64,000 nucleotides of DNA from Ephydatia muelleri (GCA_013339895.1 JABACO010000006.1:12397656-12461655), one strand, 5' to 3'. Shown: positions 1 through 9,592, numbered from the stretch's first letter. Made by a program: numbers and translations. Notes: generated by a model not told the origin, from the letters alone.

Positions 1-384
1 GAAAACATAAGAAGACAAGAATGAGCTACTGAAATACAATGGGCACCACATTCAATAGTTCGCAGTAGGAGATAATGGATAATGTCAGCATTCAAATATC
101 GCGCATTGCTGACCTACCTACCTACCTTGCCATGCATCGTTGTACAAGGCTTGTACCATGTATCATCTTTGCTGTAAGGTAGGAGTGCTGAATACCTGCT
201 ATGGCGCTGGGGATATGAAACTTTTCACGGGTGTCTTGTCTGATATTGATGTTGATGATATAGTACCAATGAGTGCTGGTACTCATATTACTAGGGTGAG
301 CACAATATGTTAGTTTTGTGCATGTGAGCAAGTATTTCTATTTCAATAGCATTGCATGACAGTATACATATTATCCCTCTACAG
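1..384. other. No recognisable gene; probable interior of Ginger B
   Basis: Only short unsupported reading frames are present. An acceptor-like pyrimidine tract ending in ACAG at 381-384 precedes the Ulp1-like exon, so this stretch may be an intron or decayed coding sequence of the element called Ginger B here. I see no domain in it. Confidence 0.4.
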
Positions 385-648
385 AACAATTGTGGAGTCT
401 GTTTTTCTGAAGAGAGGAGAAAAATCATTGAAACTGGAGACTGGCTTACAGATCAGTACATGTCCCTTGCACAAAGTGTCAATATTTGCATATTGATGGA
501 TGGCAAAGTACATTATTGGTGCAGATTGACGGATTCCCTCTTACTAAAGCCGGAGCTATTCAAATGCATCTTGTTTCTGACTCACATTGGGTAAGTTAAC
601 TTCTTCTAGCCTAGGTGGTAAAGTTACTGTGTATATGATTGCCGTAAT
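385..648 (+). pseudogene. Ginger B: N-terminal half of a Ulp1-like cysteine protease domain
   Basis: The plus-strand frame opens with a GDWLTD motif followed by an alanine/glutamine-containing helix, as in the Ulp1/SENP-like proteases carried by several eukaryotic transposons. Further on it reads IDGFPLT and then SDSHW at about 570-590, where the His is the expected catalytic residue. A GGKVTVY / YDC stretch at about 613-640 would supply the catalytic Asp. Frameshifts separate these pieces, so it is a relic. The domain stops at about 648 and resumes at 12617 on the same strand, the two halves joining in sense across the inserted Ginger A. The family match is from motif recognition only. Confidence 0.65.
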
Positions 649-667
649 TACAATGGAGGAAACTGTT

Positions 668-840
668 CACGAAGTCCGGACCATTTAAGTTGTCCCAAGG
701 ACACTTGGCTCCGGAGCAACCTGTCCCTCGAGGACAAGTTACTTCGGAGTAAGCTGTCCCCATCAGGAGTAAACTGTCCCTACCCCAACTCTCTTTCCAC
801 GGACAACTTACTCCAGAGTAATATGTCCTAGGAAAGTTTG
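668..840. repeat. Left-end palindrome array of Ginger A
   Basis: Repeated imperfect palindromes are visible: cores like TTACTCCGGAGTAA or TTACTTCGGAGTAA alternate with TGTCC/GGACA boxes, at least four times. The same motif pair recurs at 12527-12616, the other end of the proposed element. Position and spacing suggest transposase-binding subterminal repeats; this role is inference. Confidence 0.6.
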
Positions 841-954
841 CTTTTCGCTGGATTGATGCATGTGCCCTGAGTTCAATATTAATTGCCATAAATACAGTTT
901 TTGAACACTAATTAATACACCAAGGACAGGAAAGAGCAAGAAGCATTGTTTAAA

Positions 955-1440
955 TTGAATCACAATGATCTTGAGGTGCAGTATGATGAGATATCCACAT
1001 CTAGTTTCATCACTTGCACGAAGTAATTATCCAACTCATCTACAGCTCTTTCTGGAACATCCAAGTGGTACTACTCCTTGCATCCTGAACATTCAATCAT
1101 TTTGCCTTCTATTGGCATTCGGCAAGAGCAGAAAATTTCTATACTGTTAATGCAGTGAACACCAACTCTTCGTCTCTTCATCTTCTCCACTGGAAACATG
1201 GAGAGAACTTTTTCTTCAAGGCTTCTTAATAAATGCTTCCTCATTTCACTCTGCTTAAAAACACAGTGACCAGGTTCTACCCCATTAGCCAAGCTGCTGC
1301 AAAGCAATGGCAAATAAGCCACAGTCATTTTTCCTTTCCTGCTGTTGTACTTTCATCATCTTAATACTAATCTCTTTCTCTGGACATGCCAAAAGAGCTG
1401 CCACTTGTTTTCTTCCATGACCACCCAAAGAGTGTAACAT
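955..1440 (-). pseudogene. Ginger A: Ulp1 C-terminal half plus PHD finger
   Basis: Reading minus from about 1440, the frame gives LGGHGRKQVAALLAC, then NDCGLFAIA with the expected catalytic Cys near 1325, then FKQSEMRKHLLRSLEE, the usual end of these Ulp1 domains. A PHD-type zinc finger follows: a CSC pair, CSGC and a YHLD motif, with the usual Trp before YH replaced by a TAG stop at about 1070. At least one frameshift follows the catalytic Cys. The domain's N-half lies at 6842-7060, separated by the LINE and a retroelement fragment. Confidence 0.65.
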
Positions 1441-1472
1441 GACACTTGATTGAGAAATTGCTATACTTAAAG

Positions 1473-2321
1473 ATGGCGCGTGGCAAATGTGTTGTTTGTG
1501 AAAAGAAGAACGTTGACATCTCTTTGCCTTCTGGTCTGGTTTGCACGTACTGCAATGCTCATTTCCACTCTGAATGTTCTCCTACTTTTGCTAAAATTGA
1601 CTCTGAAGTTTTGGTTGTTGTGAAAAAGGTGTGCGCTCCGTGTCCAAATTGTGAGAATGGTCTGAGATCTTTGCCGTCAAAACTCATTCTACTAGAAAAG
1701 AAAGTGGACGTCTTCATTACAAACGTCGAAGCAACACTTAAACAGTCTGCCACTACAGTCCCCATTCCTGTTAATGGCGAGCACATTGAAGCCGTAGATG
1801 CTGCGGTCAAGGAAGCGGTTGCGGTCTATGATAACAGGTGCCAGCTTATTGTATCAGGACTTAAAGAAACTGGAAATGCCACTGATGATATCTCTCATGC
1901 TAGGAGTCTTTTTGACTTTTTGGGTGTAAAAGACGTGGTTGTGGTGGATGCCTTGAGGCTAGGTAGGCATAATTTGGAAAAGGTCAAAACAGATGACAGA
2001 TCACGCCTTCTTAAAGTTCGAGTTGCGAATCTGGCTCACAAATCACTTATCCTACAAAAAGCAAAGATGCTAAAAGGTTCTGTTTCTTACAAGGATGCTT
2101 TTGTTCGCCCCAGTTACACATATGCTGAGCGTCAAAGAATTCGTGAACTTTATGCTGATTTAAACAAAAGGAATGAGGCAGGCGTTCACAAGTATTATAT
2201 TGATCGTCGTGGCCATGTACACAGCTGGTCAGTAAGAGCGAAGAGCAACAACTCTTCAGTCCCCGGATCAAATCCACAAACTTCTTCAGCCCCTGGAGCA
2301 AGCCTACCAACTTCCATCTAG
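1473..2321 (+). CDS. LINE ORF1: PHD-like zinc finger plus RRM-like RNA-binding protein
   Basis: About 282 codons from the ATG at 1473; the frame is open a little upstream but only from a TTG. Residues 5-60 hold a cysteine/histidine pattern (CVVCEKK, CTYCNAHFHSEC, CPNC) like a PHD or related treble-clef finger. The C-terminal half has the layout seen in CR1/L1-type ORF1: IVSGLKE, a LRLGR box, LLKVRVAN, then AERQRIRELYADLNKRNEAG. In known LINEs ORF1 binds element RNA and acts as a chaperone. A Ser/Pro-rich tail ends the protein. ORF2 starts 21 bp downstream. Confidence 0.8.
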   Translation: MARGKCVVCEKKNVDISLPSGLVCTYCNAHFHSECSPTFAKIDSEVLVVVKKVCAPCPNCENGLRSLPSKLILLEKKVDVFITNVEATLKQSATTVPIPVNGEHIEAVDAAVKEAVAVYDNRCQLIVSGLKETGNATDDISHARSLFDFLGVKDVVVVDALRLGRHNLEKVKTDDRSRLLKVRVANLAHKSLILQKAKMLKGSVSYKDAFVRPSYTYAERQRIRELYADLNKRNEAGVHKYYIDRRGHVHSWSVRAKSNNSSVPGSNPQTSSAPGASLPTSI

Positions 2322-2342
2322 GGATATCAGGCAAGTAATAGT

Positions 2343-5144
2343 ATGCTGCTTCGTTGTAAGTTATTTAATGCGCGTTCCTTATGCAATAAATTATCGAATC
2401 TTCACTTGCTGCTTCACTCCTATGATTTTGACATAATTTTTATTACTGAATCATGGTTAAATGGTGATTTGTCTGACTCTCTTCTATTGTCTGGTTCTTC
2501 GTACTATATCCTTAGAAAAGATAGATATGATGGATATGGTGGAGTTCTGGTTTTTATTCAGAATTCACTAAAAGTTGTAAATAATGAGCTAACCACTGAC
2601 TTCCTACAACTGGAGTGCATCATACTAAATGTAATGTTTTCCTACAGATCTATGTACCGCTTTGTGTGTGTGTATAACCCACCTGCTCTGGCAAATGATA
2701 TATCCCATACCACACTTCTGTGCTCGCTATTCAATTACAACTGTTGTGTAAATTACCCTGTTTTCTTTGTTGGCGACTTTAACTATCCCAATATAGACTG
2801 GGGAATTCCAATGAGTTTTGGTTCTGTTTCACATGATTATTTCTTGACCTGCACTATGCAGAATGGTCTTACCCAGATTGTTAACTGTCCTACTAGAGGT
2901 CATAATTGTATTGATCTCATATTGGCCTCAGATCCTGGTTTAGTTTATGAAATGTTGGTGTGTGAACCATTCTCCAGTTCTTGTGATCATGCATCTATTG
3001 ACTTTCAAATCATATGTCCAAATTCAGCACCATCATCAGGTTCTTGCTCTTATTTTTATGATTTCCGTCATGCAGATTATAGTGCCATTATTCAGCATGT
3101 TAGTGGTATTGACTGGCCACTGCTCTTCAATACGTGTTCAACTGTTGATGATGTTTGGAATAAAATTGAGGGTGTTTTAAGAGAATCTATTGCTCAGTTT
3201 GTCCCTCTAAGAAAAGTTTCTTTGAAAAAATATTTTATACTTCGTCATATTCGAGCATTACTTCAGAAAAAGAAAAAATGGTATCACGTTAACAAGAGTC
3301 TCTATCGTAAATTTGCAAAGGAGTATGATTTTGCAGTTCAAGCATATCTTGCTTCCAAAGAGTTGAGAGTTGTTAATAGTAGAAACCTATCATATTTCTA
3401 TTCTTATGCCAACTCCAAATTAAAAAATATTGCTGTTATTCCCCCTTTAGCTAGAAGTGATAGAAGTATTGCTACTTCTGATTTAGATAAATGCAACCTG
3501 CTAAATCAATTCTTTGTTTCCGTATTTACAGTGGATGATGGTATCCTACCTTCCTTAGCTCACCGTAATCCAGTTGCTGCTTCTCTTGGTTCTGTCACTT
3601 TCACTTATGACAGAGTGTTTAGAGCTTTAATGAAATTGCCATTGAAATACTCAAAAACTCCAGACAATCTTCCAGCTATCTTTTTAAAGTCAATTGCTGG
3701 TGGGATAGCATTTCCTTTGTCTTATCTCTTCAATATGTCAATGAAGTGTGGTAGAGTTCCATCTGATTGGAAAATTGCCTATGTCTGTCCTATTTTTAAA
3801 AAAGGTGATCGCAAGCTTCCATCTAACTATCGACCTGTCTCTCTTACAAGTATATGTGGCAAGGTTATGGAAAGTATCATATCTGATTCAATGATTGCCT
3901 TTCTGAGGGCTAACCATCTCCTATCTGATGAACAATATGGCTTTTTGGCTAAGCGCTCTACTTGCACCCAATTATTAATAACCTTAAATGATTTTACTTT
4001 GCTGGCTGACAATAAAATGAGAGTTGATGCTGTATACATTGACTTCGCTAAGGCTTTTGATTCAGTTTCTCATTCTAAGCTTCTTTTAAAAGCCACATTG
4101 TATGGTTTTACTTCTCATTTATTGGATTGGTTATCCTCTTTTCTCTCTGATCGGTTTCAATGTGTATATACTCATGAATCTCAGTCCACTCTACTTTCTG
4201 TCATAAGTGGTGTGCCTCAAGGCTCTGTTCTAGGTCCTCTACTCTTTATATTATACATCAATGACCTTCCTGACTGTCTCACACCACCTGTAAAGGTGAA
4301 AATCTTTGCTGAGGATACAAAACTATACTCTGCTCGTTACAGTACAGAAGATCCTGAGTTCTCAAACTCTCTATCTGAATTTTGTAACTGGTCTTCCAAC
4401 TGGCAGCTAAATATTGCTTTTCAAAAATGTAATGTCATCTCGTTTGGAAATCTAGCAGTCCCATCTATCAAGTATTCTTTATCAAGCGTAGTCTTAGAAG
4501 AAGTATCTTCTATTCGTGATCTTGGTGTCTTTCTTTCATCTGATTTAAAGTTTCACATTCACTGCTCGGCTATTGCTGCTAAAGCACATCATCGATGTGC
4601 TCTTCTTTTGATGGGTTTTCACTCAAATGATGTTTCAATACTTTTACAGCTGTTCACTACCTATGTTAGGCCACTTCTTGAGTCAAACACTCAGGTGTGG
4701 AATCCATGGCTTCATCAAGACATTCATTCCATTGAAAAGGTCCAACGCTTCTTTACTAGAGCTGTTTGCAGAAGAGCTAAGCTTTCATATATGGATTATG
4801 GCACTCGGCTAAGAAATTTAAATCTTCAATCTCTTGAATATCGCAGGGTATTCTTTGACCTAGTGATGTGTTACAAGATAGTGTTTCACCTTGTTGATGT
4901 CGATGTATCTGACTTCTTTGTTATCAACTCTCATGTTCATTTTACCAGAGGAAACCACTTTAAGCTCAAGTCCAGATCATTACCACATCATAATTTTCGT
5001 CTAAACTTTTTTTCAGAACGTGTCATACCAATTTGGAACTCTTTGCCCAACTCAGTGGTGTCTGCATCCTCCGTCTGTGCATTTAAAGCTCATCTGAGTC
5101 ATGTTGACCTTACCCCCTTTTGTAAACTATTCCCTTATAAATAG
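2343..5144 (+). CDS. LINE ORF2: apurinic-type endonuclease and reverse transcriptase
   Basis: 933 codons from an ATG. Residues 1-220 form an endonuclease/exonuclease/phosphatase domain: FNARSL, ITESWLNG, VGDFNYPNIDW, and a terminal CDHASI where most relatives have SDH. The reverse transcriptase follows from about residue 450: WKIAYVCPIFKKGDR, NYRPVSLTSICGK, motif A VYIDFAKAFDSVSH, motif B SGVPQGSVLGPLLF, and motif C FAEDTKL. Motif C is normally F/YADD, so the first catalytic Asp is Glu here, which would be expected to weaken or abolish activity. The C-terminal region YVRPLLESNTQVWNPW is typical of CR1/L2 elements. The frame is otherwise intact. Confidence 0.9.
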   Translation: MLLRCKLFNARSLCNKLSNLHLLLHSYDFDIIFITESWLNGDLSDSLLLSGSSYYILRKDRYDGYGGVLVFIQNSLKVVNNELTTDFLQLECIILNVMFSYRSMYRFVCVYNPPALANDISHTTLLCSLFNYNCCVNYPVFFVGDFNYPNIDWGIPMSFGSVSHDYFLTCTMQNGLTQIVNCPTRGHNCIDLILASDPGLVYEMLVCEPFSSSCDHASIDFQIICPNSAPSSGSCSYFYDFRHADYSAIIQHVSGIDWPLLFNTCSTVDDVWNKIEGVLRESIAQFVPLRKVSLKKYFILRHIRALLQKKKKWYHVNKSLYRKFAKEYDFAVQAYLASKELRVVNSRNLSYFYSYANSKLKNIAVIPPLARSDRSIATSDLDKCNLLNQFFVSVFTVDDGILPSLAHRNPVAASLGSVTFTYDRVFRALMKLPLKYSKTPDNLPAIFLKSIAGGIAFPLSYLFNMSMKCGRVPSDWKIAYVCPIFKKGDRKLPSNYRPVSLTSICGKVMESIISDSMIAFLRANHLLSDEQYGFLAKRSTCTQLLITLNDFTLLADNKMRVDAVYIDFAKAFDSVSHSKLLLKATLYGFTSHLLDWLSSFLSDRFQCVYTHESQSTLLSVISGVPQGSVLGPLLFILYINDLPDCLTPPVKVKIFAEDTKLYSARYSTEDPEFSNSLSEFCNWSSNWQLNIAFQKCNVISFGNLAVPSIKYSLSSVVLEEVSSIRDLGVFLSSDLKFHIHCSAIAAKAHHRCALLLMGFHSNDVSILLQLFTTYVRPLLESNTQVWNPWLHQDIHSIEKVQRFFTRAVCRRAKLSYMDYGTRLRNLNLQSLEYRRVFFDLVMCYKIVFHLVDVDVSDFFVINSHVHFTRGNHFKLKSRSLPHHNFRLNFFSERVIPIWNSLPNSVVSASSVCAFKAHLSHVDLTPFCKLFPYK

Positions 5145-5214
5145 TTTAGGCAGTTTATAAGTGCATTTTCTAATGCCATTACTTGCCTTTTTGGTGTAAA
5201 TTTACCAAATAAAT

Positions 5215-6034
5215 GGGACAGTTCACGAGAAAATTGCACCACTCATATATTATAAAAATGTTATAAAAATGCATCACGTTTGCATTGCTATAACTTCCCA
5301 ACGATTAACGCTATCGACATCCTATTTTCACCACTTCATACTACACCATTTCTCTACAGTAAAATGCATTTTGGAGTCTTGGACTATATCCGTGCCGACG
5401 TTCCTACGTGCGATACCCCCTGGGGTTCAAAACTACCATATCTTCGTGTAGGAGTAATCAAATCGCTTCAAATTCGGTTTGTAGGTGGAGAGGTCCTATA
5501 TCTATCTATTTGTTCTGTTCGTTAATTTTTATGCAATCCGTTACGGAGATACAGTTGAACAAACTACGTGCACATTTTCGCGCTCGTTTCGCGCCAATGA
5601 TTTGGGCAAATTGCGCTCCGCTCAATGTATGGGGAGGCGGGGATTATTACATTGGCGCGAATCAAGCGGGAAAACGTGCACGTAGTTTATTCAACTGTAT
5701 CTCCGTAACAGATGGCATAAAAATTAACGAACAGAACAAATCGATAGGTATAGGACCTCTCTACCTACATACCGAATTTGAAGCGATTTGACCGCTCCTA
5801 CACGAAGATATGGTAGTTTTGAACCCCAGGGGGTATCGCACGTAGGAACGTCGGCACGGATATAGTCCAAGACTCCAAAATGCATTTTACTGTAGAGAAA
5901 TGGTGTAGTATGAAGTGGTGAAAATAGGATGTCGATAGCGTTAATCGTTGGGAAGTTATAGCGATGCAAACGTGATGCATTTTTATAACATTTTTATAAT
6001 ATATGAGTGGTGCAATTTTCTCGTGAACTGTCCC
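5215..6034. mobile_element. 820-bp foldback MITE with about 395-bp inverted arms
   Basis: The element begins GGGACAGTTCACGAGAAAATTG and ends with its complement. The two arms are nearly identical over about 395 bp around a short non-palindromic centre at about 5605-5645. AAAT at 5211-5214 and again at 6035-6038 is a plausible 4-bp target duplication. It encodes no transposase, so it is non-autonomous. The same terminal family forms the TIRs of the large element starting at 59851. High arm identity points to recent insertion. Confidence 0.85.
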
Positions 6035-6836
6035 AAATTATTATTATTATTATTATTATTAAAACTGTATAAATATTACATACATAAATTTTTATTTACA
6101 TCCTTATTTCAATATATATATGCACCAGATAATAAAAGGTTTATGGCGGAGGAGGAGCTATCCTAGAAAGGATAGCTGAGGCATTGGCACACACAAGGTT
6201 GAGATTCAGCCGACCATAGATATCGTGGAGTATGGTGGACTTTGGCCGGCATGTGGAGGTGGCATGTCTGGAGGCTACAGCAGAGATGATGGCTGTGGCT
6301 TCCTTTCCCCAGCCCCATAGGTTTCCACTACCATAGGGACACATACCCAACCTAGTTCAGAACATTTAGGGTCATTGGCTTGGTGCTTCCTAGCCTCGGT
6401 GGCCTGGGCTGCAGCAGTGGCTGACACTCCCGCTTCCAACAAAGTGACAGGATTAAGCGGTGAGGTGATGCTCACATCTAATGCTGCAGTTCTGCCCAAG
6501 AACCAGTTGGGAAGTAAGATGTCAGCTGGACGGGTCTTGCTGTGGTCTCTGCTAAGATTATTGCCAACTTCTACCTTAACCCCTATGTGCGCCCGACGAC
6601 AGGTCTCTACCAGGATGTCCCTAATCCTATTATGGCGAGAGACCACATCTCCACCATACTTGCAGGTAACTGCATGGTGGCCAAGGTGATCAATGTGTAC
6701 TACCTGGGCACAGTGCACATTGGGAGCCCTCTGAGGTGTCAAGTCCAAGCCACTATTTGATGGCCACCTGGAAAACAGGTGGATCCAAGTGAAGCCCCAA
6801 GTTCTCAGAGGGCACTATAATAATAATAATAATAAA
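6035..6836 (-). mobile_element. 5'-truncated retroelement fragment flanked by ATT/TAA repeats
   Basis: This segment holds the minus-strand coding fragment described at 6275-6748. It is bounded by ATT microsatellites at about 6038-6061 and TAA repeats at about 6812-6835. In minus orientation the first of these forms a TAA-type tail after the coding end, as expected for a non-LTR element. It sits between the LINE and the resumption of Ginger A at about 6842. Confidence 0.5.
6275..6748 (-). pseudogene. Restriction-endonuclease-like C-terminal domain of a retroelement protein
   Basis: 157 open codons with DHLGHHAVTCKYGGDVVSRHN, then RPADILLPNWFLG and ALDVSITSPLN, then LGWVCVPMVVETYGA. This combination is a recurrent C-terminal domain in retroelement-derived proteins of sponges and cnidarians. 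It has the look of a PD-(D/E)xK nuclease, with the Asp of RPAD and of ALDV as candidate active-site residues. No reverse transcriptase precedes it, so only the tail of an element is present. The family assignment rests on memory of similar proteins. Confidence 0.6.
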
Positions 6837-6841
6837 TGAAT

Positions 6842-7060
6842 ACCTCATTAGATGCTTGAGCTCCTATGGTGCTAACAGTAAACCAGTGCCCATACCCATC
6901 ATGGAGTATTTGGATAAAGTTCTCCCTTATGATACGAAAAGCGGCGTTTTTCATCTAAGATGGGATCTTGGAACCCAGAAATTGAGGACTGCTCTCTCAG
7001 AATTTTCTGGGATGCTTATATTAAATTATCTGTAAGTCACTCATCCTTGCACATGAGGAT
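6842..7060 (-). pseudogene. Ginger A: Ulp1 N-terminal half
   Basis: Reading minus, the frames give ERDILMCKDE, LTDNLI, then SISGFQDPIL and, after a shift, a GH(W)-type segment with the expected catalytic His, ending near the TAA repeat at 6836. These are the landmarks of the transposon Ulp1 family and complement the C-half at 955-1440. One stop replaces the Trp before LTD. The LINE and retro fragment therefore sit inside the protease domain, after the His box. Confidence 0.6.
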
Positions 7061-7128
7061 ATCTCTTTCATCACATGTCAACTGGTACAAGCCCACAACT
7101 CTTCATCCATCCAGCAATTTGTATTTCT

Positions 7129-7890
7129 CTACTTCAATAATCTCATCTTCAGCAGGTTCAGTGGTTTCATTTTGTTTCTGCTTTGCAGATGTAATTCTCT
7201 GGTGGAGCATTTCAGCGGCATAGTTCTTATTTTTGATGGTGGTGGCATGCCTAGATTTGCATTGAAAATCTGATGACTTAGGACTGCCAATGAGGTTGCT
7301 GCTAGGCAATGACTTTGTGGTGGATGATGCTTGGTCACGTTGGATAGAGGGGATTTGATTAGTGTCAGTGCACAAACATCATCATCATTGGTGTTACATT
7401 GAAAGGATTCCATGGTTTTACTTGGCACTTTAACTGGAGAGGGTTTAATGGGAGAAACAGATGAAATATCTGAACAGTTATCATTGCTGTTGCAAGGAGG
7501 GGAACATGTGGTTGATGTTGATAGAGGCTTTGAAGACATAGGGCTATTCTCTCTACTACTACAGCCTGGTGAATTGGTGGTGCAAATAGATACAATGTCT
7601 GCAGTTTTTTTTTTTTTTTCTGGAAGCTGGCTCTGAGATTTTTTCTTCAGTACCACAAGCAATGTATGGTTTGATGTGAGCACCATTGTCTTTTTCTTCT
7701 TCAAGGTAGATTCCTCTTGCAAGAGATAAGAACCCTTTCCTAAATTTCTCATGATGTAATAAGGCCCAAGCCATCGGAAATCCAAATTGTCTTATTCCAT
7801 TTTCTTGTGTGTAAAGTCCTTGACTTTAGACCCAATGGCATACACAGACGGATTGGCATGCTACTTGTTATAATCTGCTTTCTGTTTTTC
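7129..7890 (-). pseudogene. Ginger A: GPY/F-like domain and Ser/Pro-rich linker
   Basis: A helix (LEKAKQNVEAAQEKQKADY) is followed by a basic segment and then FRWLGPYYIMRNLGKGSYLL, a clear GPY/F motif of the kind found after integrase cores in Gypsy, KRBA2-like and Ginger proteins. The rest is Ser/Thr/Pro-rich without recognised domains, unlike Ginger D, where two CXC repeats occupy this place. In-frame stops at about 7857 and 7797 show decay. Confidence 0.7.
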
Positions 7891-8031
7891 TTGAGCAGCT
7901 TCAACATTTTGCTTAGCTTTCTCTAACACACCTGATCTAAAGTATAAATGACAGAGGACATATGCAGCGTGTGCAAAAATATGCAACACTTTTAAACCCT
8001 GTCGCATTCAGCATTAAAATGTATTAACTCA
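7891..8031. other. Intron-like spacer inside Ginger A
   Basis: A minus-strand acceptor-like tract ends near 7945 and no coding frame is shared with the flanking domains here, fitting an intron between the integrase core exon and the GPY/F exon. Confidence 0.3.
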
Positions 8032-8507
8032 TTAATTTGCACTGTCCTTATACCGTGATATAATTTGTAGAAACCCATCGTCAACATCTAATTCTACAGG
8101 TAGTACAGGCTTCCTCCCAAACATTAGCTCAAAGGGACTATAATTAGTTGACTCCTGTCTTGAAGTGTTATATTCAAAGGTACAAGCATCCAAGTGCGTC
8201 TCCCAGGTACTGTGTCTGTCACTGCAGAATTTCGCAAGCATTAACTGGATGGTTTGATTGAACCGCTCATCCAAACCGTTGGTCTAAAATAAAGGATGTA
8301 ACGTTTAATACCTGAATAGCATAGTTCTATACAAATTCCTCCATATTGATGTACCTGTGGATGATAGGCTGTGCTCAAACGTCGATGGTCCACTTTAAGC
8401 CATGTCATTAGTTCTTCATTAATCTGGTTGTGGAATTCTGTGCCCTGGTCAGAGGTCAGAACTCTAGGTATACCCATTTGCATGAACACCTGCAATGTAT
8501 CTTTTGC
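8032..8507 (-). pseudogene. Ginger A: integrase (DDE) core
   Basis: Frames on the minus strand give VFMQMGIPRVLTSDQGTEFHNQ, with the second catalytic Asp in SDQG, and STAYHPQ, then LDERFNQTIQLMLAKF, where the Glu of DERF is the third catalytic residue. ETHLDACTFEYNTSRQ and SPFELMFGRKP, the usual C-terminal part of Gypsy-type cores, follow. A frame break near 8280-8350 separates the two pieces. The segment with the first Asp (IGIDLIGP) is not here in sense; a copy of it lies inverted at 8507-8612. Confidence 0.75.
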
Positions 8508-8612
8508 ATCGATTCAAACGTAGTCAGGTTTGACTAAACACGCCTGGAGCTACATCCCATCAAAGTACAATCACCTTGGTTTCATATTGGCATAGATTTA
8601 ATAGGGCCTGTC
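8507..8612 (+). pseudogene. Inverted integrase exon fragment (IGIDLIGP segment)
   Basis: On the plus strand the sequence reads LELHPIKVQSPWFHIGIDLIGPV, the segment carrying the first catalytic Asp of Gypsy/Ginger integrases. It sits exactly where the minus-strand gene needs this exon but in the opposite orientation. It ends abruptly against the palindrome array at 8611. Either a local inversion moved it or it belongs to another copy. Confidence 0.6.
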
Positions 8613-8775
8613 ACGCGCAATTTTGTCCTATCCCAAAATTGTCCTAGGACCGTTTCAGGCTGCCTGAAATAGTCCGGCGGACAAAACCAGGCAATGCTTG
8701 AAACTGTCCTAGGACCAAAAGTGGCTGCCTAATTTGGTCCTATTCTGCGCAAATTGGTCCTACCCCCAAATTATC
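8611..8775. repeat. Third palindrome array (TGTCCTAGGACCA type)
   Basis: Repeated boxes TTGTCCTA / TAGGACCA and GGCTGCCTGAA / GGCTGCCTAAT occur at short intervals. The design, short palindromes alternating with a second motif, is like the arrays at the ends of Ginger A and Ginger D but the sequence differs. It probably marks one end of another inserted element; I found no partner array in the window. Confidence 0.45.
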
Positions 8776-8779
8776 CCTG

Positions 8780-9130
8780 GACAAGCAATGTGTTTGCTGC
8801 GATTACCTGTCCAGGTTGCCCTATTGCTTCGTTGACATACACATGGAAGAAATAATACCATAATTATTGGTTCAGAAGTCGAATGATCGCTTGGAGAAGC
8901 GTGATAACAGATTGGCCACATCCTGAAACCTCTGCTGGAACCGCCTGTAACAGGCAGACTGGATCGATTAAGATCTTCTTGATCTCGGAGGAGTTCCGGT
9001 ACCCCCTGAAATAAGGACTGAAAAGGTGTCCGTGGGTAGAAGATGCTGGCGAAGATGCATGACCCGCATGCGATAACTGTTTCATTGGTTGCATTTATTA
9101 GCATTAACGGCACAATTCCGCACGAAACTT
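8780..9130 (-). pseudogene. MKQLSHAGH-family coding repeat, copy 1
   Basis: Minus-strand reading from about 9095 begins MKQLSHAGHASSPASST and continues in a Ser/Arg-rich stretch with one shift. The second copy lies at 39790-40060 on the plus strand and shares about 55 bp of 5' flank (GAAGTTTCGTGC box) as well as the coding start. I do not recognise the protein. It looks like the 5' end of a transposon ORF. Copies differ by small indels, including one in the ST-HGHLFS region. Confidence 0.45.
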
Positions 9131-9590
9131 CTATATGCACGCTTAAAGCTTATTCGTAGGTGGGTGAGTGGGGGGGTGGGGGGGGGGGGGGGGGGGGGGG
9201 GCACTGTGACGTAATTGAGAGGAGGGGGAGGAATTATTATGACGGTCTGTGATGGAGGGGGGGCCAAAAACAGTCTTAATTTGTGTGACGTAATTTATGA
9301 ACGGCCCCCGATCTGCATATTCGGTCCAAGGCACCTGTACAGAATAACAACTGTTTGATTATATATGGTCGGAAATGTTTGACTCACCATTGTCATCATC
9401 ATTATCATTATCAGCATTAATGACATCACCATCATTATCTTCGCCGTCATCGAGACTAGTCTACTAAAGCACACAGAGACGTTATCGGGTGCATGGGGGA
9501 GAAATGGGCAATGCTAACCTTTCTAGTCTCATGCTTCGATTTATGCCTGAGTTGTGCGACGTAGCGAACCGCACTGAATAGTCTGCAACC
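9131..9590. other. Non-coding stretch with a poly-G tract and ATC microsatellite
   Basis: Contains a G-rich tract at about 9169-9201, a TGACGTAATTTATGAACGGCCC segment typical of interspersed repeats, and a CAT/ATC-rich stretch at about 9390-9450. No gene seen. Confidence 0.5.
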
Positions 9591-9592
9591 AG

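Larger units (their letters stand above)
1441..5214 (+). mobile_element. CR1-like non-LTR retrotransposon (LINE), near full length
   Basis: Two ORFs in the order ORF1 (zinc-finger/RNA-binding type) and ORF2 (endonuclease plus reverse transcriptase), separated by 21 bp, are typical of CR1-clade LINEs. The 5' end is placed where Ginger A's Ulp1 coding sequence stops. The 3' untranslated region is about 70 bp and ends in AAAT units, with no poly(A) tract. A MITE is inserted in the tail. Both ORFs are open over their full length, so this is a fairly young copy. Confidence 0.8.

Noticed and set aside
591..609. Intron at GTAAGT after the Ulp1 SDSHW box
   Set aside because: The next acceptor would leave a 19-nt intron; a one-base frameshift explains the coding continuation better.
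5408..5791. 127-codon frame inside the MITE
   Set aside because: Lies across the foldback arms and centre; mirrored frames occur on the other strand, no motif.
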